28,261 nucleotides of DNA from Pelobacter sp. UBA6812. Its GTDB lineage: Bacteria > Desulfobacterota > Desulfuromonadia > Desulfuromonadales > Syntrophotaleaceae. The stretch lies in assembly GCA_002452265.1 (NCBI GenBank), contig DKEW01000025.1, positions 123 to 28,383 on the forward strand, written 5' to 3'. The translations under genes were made by a program, and so were the position numbers. This document shows, in pieces, positions 24,348 to 28,261 of the stretch (the stretch's first letter is position 1; each line of letters opens with the position of its first letter). Under the pieces are notes generated by a model. It ran no database searches, was not told the origin of the DNA, and saw nothing but the letters and a program-made list of their open reading frames with translations.

Positions 24348-25313
24348 TTACTTGATAAAGCCGTGTGCCAAATTGAGGATCAGGGTGCCAACCGCAATGG
24401 CGCCGGCCGGAGGATCGATATGGGTAGACCCGTGATTCCATATCATGCGGGCTACCAGTTCCTGAAGCAGGCCGGCCAGGACGCCGACAATGGCCGCCAA
24501 AATCAGGGAGTTGAACAGCAGGAAGGCAAGGGCGCTGAGAATGGCCTGGCAGTGCCAGACAGGTAACTTCTGGATTTCGCCAGTACCCAACTGCAGGCCG
24601 ATCAGGCTGATGGCGGCAATGCCCCAGGCAAAAATCAGGGGTACGACGAAAGCGCCGGTAGCCGAGACGGTGCCCTGAACAACCATGGGGTCAAGCACGT
24701 TTTTGGTGCCCATGGCCATAGCGGCCGACAACAGGCCGACGCCAAAGCTGAACACGATAAGGCGGGCAGGTTGTGCCATCCAGGGCACCCAGGACAATGC
24801 TCCATCGTTGGTCCCAAGGAATCCATGGTCGCGAATCGATGCGCCATTACCCCATGGCATTTCTTTCAAGAACAGCAGTCGCGCAACGCACTGGGTGATG
24901 ACGACTGTAAGTGCGATGCAGTCCGCCATGTTCACAAACGGAATTTTGACCAGAAGTTGCAGCAGTACATGACCAAATACCGCAAACACCCCTCCGACCA
25001 GCAGTACGTCCCAGGAGGTACCGATAAGCGGTGAAAGAATGTCTTTGCCGCTGCCGCTAGGAAGGTTCTTTTTGATACCGGCAGCGTAGGCTACCGCAGC
25101 GACTCCGGCTACAAAGCCGCCGGTGTGAGGTCCAAAAAGAGGCCCCAGACCGACCTGCATGAGCAGGAACTCTGAACCACCGTTAAAGATTACGAAGCAG
25201 CCGGCCAAAACGATCAGGCCGCAAATGCTGAAAGAAAACAGTCCGCCGAGAGCTGCGCCGACGATACCGCCACCAAAGCAAAGTAATAACGTGTCTACAG
25301 ACCAAGGAGCCAT
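24348..25313 (-). CDS. Multi-pass membrane protein of unknown function, first gene of the diol dehydratase operon
   Basis: A 321-residue very hydrophobic protein with about eight or nine membrane segments and short polar loops (KKNLPSGSGKD, FLKEMPWGNGASIRDHG, MIWNHGSTHIDPP). I do not recognise the family. Glycine-rich helices (GGGIVGAALGGLFSF, GPHTGGFVAGVAAVAYAAG) and a histidine near the C-terminus (WNHGSTHIDPPAGA) are notable. The ATG at 25313 follows AGGAAAGGG at 7 nt; the longer frame to 25631 would run through the operator-like repeats and is rejected. As the promoter-proximal gene before the glycyl radical enzyme, it is a candidate diol transporter/facilitator or membrane anchor. This is inference from position only. 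Confidence 0.8.
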   Translation of the reverse strand: MAPWSVDTLLLCFGGGIVGAALGGLFSFSICGLIVLAGCFVIFNGGSEFLLMQVGLGPLFGPHTGGFVAGVAAVAYAAGIKKNLPSGSGKDILSPLIGTSWDVLLVGGVFAVFGHVLLQLLVKIPFVNMADCIALTVVITQCVARLLFLKEMPWGNGASIRDHGFLGTNDGALSWVPWMAQPARLIVFSFGVGLLSAAMAMGTKNVLDPMVVQGTVSATGAFVVPLIFAWGIAAISLIGLQLGTGEIQKLPVWHCQAILSALAFLLFNSLILAAIVGVLAGLLQELVARMIWNHGSTHIDPPAGAIAVGTLILNLAHGFIK

Positions 25314-25441
25314 GGTTTTTCCCTTTCCTGAATGCCCATAAATGTGATACGAACGTAGCGAATTAAATAAAAGCGATCGGTTGACGTACGTCTTTCTTTG
25401 TAAAGTTTGAATTCGGGTCGTTTGTTTTTGCGCGCACCTTA

Positions 25442-25470
25442 TTTGTATGTTAGGAGGCTCTGAATAACAA
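25442..25470 (-). promoter_or_regulatory. Candidate sigma-70 promoter for the diol dehydratase operon
   Basis: On the minus strand TTGTTA (25470-25465) is followed after 17 bases by TACAAA (25447-25442). The weak match to consensus fits an activator-dependent promoter. The first TTGTCCCCCG repeat lies about 20 bp upstream of the -35 element. A palindrome GACGTACGTC (25383-25392) lies in the predicted leader. Confidence 0.45.
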
Positions 25471-25488
25471 TCGCTACAAGATGCTATA

Positions 25489-25573
25489 TTTGTCCCCCGT
25501 ACTAGTGATCTTGAATGTAACCCCCTCCAAGTTGTCCCCCGCAATCCTTCATTTTGTCCCCCGATATAGTGAT
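25489..25573. promoter_or_regulatory. Three TTGTCCCCCG direct repeats, probable regulator binding sites
   Basis: Identical decamers TTGTCCCCCG occur at 25490-25499, 25532-25541 and 25554-25563, with start-to-start spacings of 42 and 22 bp, close to four and two helical turns. The first and third copies extend to TTTGTCCCCCG, three variable bases, then TAGTGAT (25489-25509 and 25553-25573). They lie between the divergent kinase and membrane-protein genes, upstream of the candidate operon promoter. They are the likely target of the adjacent LuxR-type response regulator. Confidence 0.65.
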
Positions 25574-25705
25574 AATTGGCGTCACCCTCTGCCGTAAACG
25601 ACATTTTACTTTGGCAGGTAGTCGGTCTCATGTTATCAATAACCTATGGGAAGATATCCGGCCGGCAGGGTTTTAGACTTTCAGTCGGTGGGCGAAGGGG
25701 CTGCA

Positions 25706-27373
25706 ATGGCGAGTCAGCAGATACAAATCCTCGATCTGATTGAAAAGGAAGTTCTGGAGGAGATCGTTCGGGATTTTACCAAGGCGACACGTGTTGCTTC
25801 GGTGTTGGTTGATCTGACCGGTCAGCCGATCACGCGCGAGCACAATTTTTCCAGGTTATGCAAAGATTATTGCCGTTCGACGCCGGAAGGCCGTGCAAAG
25901 TGCTATGCCAGTGACCGGTTTGGTGGTGAAGAAGGCAAGAAAATAGGTAAGCCCTTTATTTATAAGTGCCTGAATGCGGGGCTTATGGACAGCGCTACCC
26001 CGATTATTGTAGAGGGGTATCATGTCGCGACGCTGGTGATGGGGCAGGTGCTGACAAAACCTTTATCCGTCGAGGATGCGATTGATGCAGCCAAGCGGAT
26101 CGGTGTTGAAGATATCGCAGGGTACCTGAGGGCATTGCATGAAGTGCCGGTGATGAGTTACCAGAGACTCCAGTCGGCGGTGAACCTCATGTGCACCATC
26201 GCCAAAACCATCAGCTCGCTGGCTATTCAGAAGTATCTGTCGCAAAAGGCCTATCAGAAAAACCTGCATAACATCATCAACAGCGTTTCAGAGGCCATTA
26301 TTTCTACCGATGTCGATGGCATTGTTACGCTCATCAATAAAGCCACGGTCAAAATGTTCGGCCGTGAACCCTCATCTATTGTCGGACAACCGATATTCAA
26401 CCTTTTCGCCAAACCGGAAGCGTTTAAGGAGTACCTGATTGTAAAAAATAATCAGGAAATCATGGACGCTCTGCCTGTGTTTGACGTGCTGAAACCCGAC
26501 GGGCAGGTTTTTTACGCCCATGCCTCCTTTCAGGAAATCTTTCTCACCAAGCGGGAAGCTATGGGGTATGTGACCGTATTGCGGGACGTAACCCAGGAAA
26601 AAAAGGTGGAGAAAATGAAGGAGGACCTGATCGGCATGCTGACCCACGATATGGGCAATCCGATCCTGTCTATCCAGAGAGTGCTGGAGCTGATGCTGGA
26701 TGGCCACCTTGGTTCTCTTAATGACAGGGGTGATGATCTTGTATCCCTGGCTTTAAACTCGACCCACAAGCTGTCCGGGATGGTTTCCAACTTTCTTGAT
26801 ATCTTTTTAGATGAATGTACCGGCGTGCATCTTTGTCAGGTGCCTGGCGACATGGATTCCACGCTTGCCGAGAGTATCAGGCATGTTGGATTTTCAGCAG
26901 ACGACAAGAAAATCAGCATCACCTTCCAACCCGGTCGCGCCGGGGTGCGGATGTTGGCGGATTGGAGCCGTTTTCAACGCACCTGTGTCAATCTCCTGGA
27001 AAACGCCATTCGTTTCAGCCCTCCCGGAGGCGAAATTATTGTGAAAGCCGAGCAATTGTCTGATCCGGAACATGGGGATTGTGTACTTGTGACGATTGAT
27101 GATCAGGGGCAAGGTATCGACAAAGAGAAGCAGGCGTTAATTTTTGAGAAGTTTTATACGACGAGCGTACAACGTGGCAACGAACGTCGTGGCGTGGGAC
27201 TGGGTCTGACATTCAGCAAAATGGTTGTCGAAGCTCATGGCGGGGAAATATGGGTGGAATCGCCCTATGTTGATGCAACCGGAGCGGTGGTGACGGGTGG
27301 CCGCTTTCGTTTTCGCATTCCTGTCACAGGCGGTCAGGAACATAGTGTGCCAAGGGGGACTGACAATGAATGA
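25706..27373 (+). CDS. PocR-domain sensor histidine kinase (PocR-PAS-HisKA-HATPase)
   Basis: A 555-residue soluble kinase without membrane segments. Residues 8-175 match the PocR ligand-binding domain, first known from the propanediol-utilisation regulator PocR and thought to bind small hydroxylated compounds. Its cysteines (C52, C56, C66, C88) and IYKCLNAGLMDSATPI, VMGQVL motifs are visible. A PAS domain follows (about 185-300), then the phospho-accepting region THDMGNP (H314) and an ATPase domain with N-box NLLENAIRF (N433), DDQGQGI and GVGLGLTF. ATG 25706 follows AAGGGG; an earlier in-frame ATG at 25646 has no ribosome site. The next gene, a response regulator, overlaps its 3' end by 8 nt. 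It is divergent from the diol dehydratase operon and presumably senses that enzyme's substrate in the cytoplasm. Confidence 0.9.
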   Translation: MASQQIQILDLIEKEVLEEIVRDFTKATRVASVLVDLTGQPITREHNFSRLCKDYCRSTPEGRAKCYASDRFGGEEGKKIGKPFIYKCLNAGLMDSATPIIVEGYHVATLVMGQVLTKPLSVEDAIDAAKRIGVEDIAGYLRALHEVPVMSYQRLQSAVNLMCTIAKTISSLAIQKYLSQKAYQKNLHNIINSVSEAIISTDVDGIVTLINKATVKMFGREPSSIVGQPIFNLFAKPEAFKEYLIVKNNQEIMDALPVFDVLKPDGQVFYAHASFQEIFLTKREAMGYVTVLRDVTQEKKVEKMKEDLIGMLTHDMGNPILSIQRVLELMLDGHLGSLNDRGDDLVSLALNSTHKLSGMVSNFLDIFLDECTGVHLCQVPGDMDSTLAESIRHVGFSADDKKISITFQPGRAGVRMLADWSRFQRTCVNLLENAIRFSPPGGEIIVKAEQLSDPEHGDCVLVTIDDQGQGIDKEKQALIFEKFYTTSVQRGNERRGVGLGLTFSKMVVEAHGGEIWVESPYVDATGAVVTGGRFRFRIPVTGGQEHSVPRGTDNE

Positions 27374-28016
27374 AACGCGGCCCGTAAAGGTATTCATCGC
27401 CGATGACCATCCCATCCTGCGCATCGGTTTGAGTATGTATCTCGAATCGAAGCAGCACATCAAAATTGTGGGAGAAGCCGATAATGGTTTTGATGCGGTC
27501 AATGCCATCAACGAAAACCCTCCGGATGTCGTGCTAATGGATGTTGATATGCCCGGATTGTCAGGTATAGAGGCCATCCGCGTGTTACGCAAGACGCTGC
27601 CGGATCTGAAGATCATCGTTCTGTCGACCTATACCAAAAAAGAATACGTTCAGGAAGCCATGCTCGAAGGAGCCAATGGTTATGTGGCCAAAAATACTAA
27701 AATTGATGAACTGATAAAAATCATAGAGGATTTTGCCGAGGGCAGGGAATGTCACTCACCTTATCTTTTAAATCTTGCGATCAAGTGGCGCCAAATGCAG
27801 GATGAAGGAGGAGAAAGTGGCGAACATAACCTGACCAAAACCGAAATCCGAGTTTTGAAAAATATGGCCCAGGGGAAAACCAACAGCGAAATAGCTCAGA
27901 TAAATTTTGTCAGTATTGAAACCATCAAAACGCACGTTCAGCGAATTTTTAAGAAGTTGGAAGTAAACAATCGTATGGAAGCCGTGGCGGTTGCCCGTAA
28001 AAAACATATTCTTTGA
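27366..28016 (+). CDS. NarL/LuxR-family response regulator paired with the PocR kinase
   Basis: A 216-residue two-component DNA-binding regulator. The receiver domain (about 7-125) has the acidic pair D13-D14, phosphorylation site D59 in VVLMDVDMPG, and the conserved lysine in GYVAKNT. A LuxR-type helix-turn-helix occupies about 148-210 (LTKTEIRVLKNMAQGKTNSEIA, then VSIETIKTHVQRIFKKLEV). ATG 27366 overlaps the end of the kinase gene by 8 nt and follows AGGGGG at 7 nt, so both are produced together. Its likely target is the TTGTCCCCCG repeat array upstream of the divergent diol dehydratase operon. That is inferred from position. Confidence 0.9.
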   Translation: MNETRPVKVFIADDHPILRIGLSMYLESKQHIKIVGEADNGFDAVNAINENPPDVVLMDVDMPGLSGIEAIRVLRKTLPDLKIIVLSTYTKKEYVQEAMLEGANGYVAKNTKIDELIKIIEDFAEGRECHSPYLLNLAIKWRQMQDEGGESGEHNLTKTEIRVLKNMAQGKTNSEIAQINFVSIETIKTHVQRIFKKLEVNNRMEAVAVARKKHIL

Positions 28017-28025
28017 TGATATTCG

Positions 28026-28052
28026 GGAAAAGGGGGGTACCTCCCAGTTTCC
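28026..28052 (+). terminator. Possible hairpin after the response regulator gene
   Basis: GGAAA and TTTCC enclose a GGGG/CCTCC inner stem 10 nt past the response regulator stop. The pairing is imperfect and no U-tract follows. Confidence 0.25.
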
Positions 28053-28100
28053 TGGACCTTATATCCCCAGCCTACCTGCCTTAAACCAATAGTCCGCTCT

Positions 28101-28261
28101 AGTGTCCTGTGCGGTTAATCCTGTCTTCTAATTATGGCCCTTTTGGCCGCTGTCTGCGTTACACCTCCTCGACTTAATACAGGCTAGGCCAGCGTCGGCG
28201 CGCCTTGACAGCAACCAAAATGACTCAGAATTAATTGACACGACTAACCAAACAGGACACT
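28101..28261. mobile_element. MITE-like element or IS remnant at the right edge
   Basis: AGTGTCCTGT (28101-28110) is the exact inverted repeat of ACAGGACACT at the window end (28252-28261). The similarity continues inward as an imperfect repeat: GGTTA, TGTC and TAATT blocks, then TTTTGGCCGCTGTC against TTTTGGTTGCTGTC. The whole 161 bp can therefore fold into one long hairpin. There is no coding sequence. It is probably a non-autonomous transposable element; the right flank is not visible, so a target duplication cannot be tested. Confidence 0.6.

Noticed and set aside
25314..25631. N-terminal extension of the membrane protein to 25631
   Set aside because: The extension would translate the operator-like repeats and candidate promoter into polar, low-complexity sequence. 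The internal ATG at 25313 has a good ribosome site.
1..28261. CRISPR arrays, tRNA or rRNA genes, and microcompartment shell genes
   Set aside because: No regularly spaced repeats, cloverleaf-like sequences, rRNA segments or BMC-domain proteins were seen on reading both strands.

Overview
The window looks like chromosomal DNA of an anaerobic, Gram-negative deltaproteobacterium of the Desulfuromonadales type (Pelobacter/Syntrophotalea/Geobacter-like). This is inferred from gene content: several very large c-di-GMP signalling proteins, an rlpA lipoprotein, an outer-membrane porin, a radical SAM/SPASM protein and an oxygen-sensitive glycyl radical enzyme. No marker gene (rRNA, ribosomal protein) is present to settle the genus.

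Left part (1-13 kb). A partial htpX protease gene runs off the left edge on the minus strand, behind a long structured leader containing a terminator-like hairpin. Next is a 1291-aa sensor/GGDEF/EAL protein, a convergent exported PEBP-family protein, and a translationally coupled pair of paralogous c-di-GMP genes. The pair comprises a dCACHE-HAMP-PAS-GGDEF protein and a dCACHE-HAMP-multi-PAS-GAF-GGDEF-EAL protein. A convergent amidohydrolase gene closes this block, overlapping the last c-di-GMP gene by 4 nt.

Middle part (13-18.5 kb). An rlpA-type lipoprotein gene (DPBB + SPOR) is convergent with a two-gene operon of an M48/Ste24-type membrane metalloprotease and a class I methyltransferase. 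A divergent radical SAM/SPASM gene follows, with a good terminator and then a gene-poor stretch holding a strong palindrome.

Right part (18.5-28.2 kb) is the most interesting. Five co-directional minus-strand genes run from a multi-pass membrane protein of unknown function, through a B12-independent glycerol/1,2-diol dehydratase-type glycyl radical enzyme and its radical SAM activase, to an outer-membrane porin and a DUF4125-like protein. Divergent from them is a two-component pair: a soluble PocR-PAS-histidine kinase overlapping a NarL/LuxR-family response regulator. The shared intergenic region holds three copies of TTGTCCCCCG spaced 42 and 22 bp apart (about 4 and 2 helical turns), just upstream of a candidate sigma-70 promoter for the dehydratase operon. 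The simplest reading is a small-diol sensing switch: the PocR domain binds the diol or a related metabolite, the kinase phosphorylates the regulator, and the regulator binds the repeats to switch on uptake (porin, membrane protein) and dehydration. No microcompartment shell genes or aldehyde/alcohol dehydrogenases are present in the window.

Two short elements with terminal inverted repeats and no coding capacity (MITE-like) are visible: one between the dehydratase and its activase, one at the extreme right edge.
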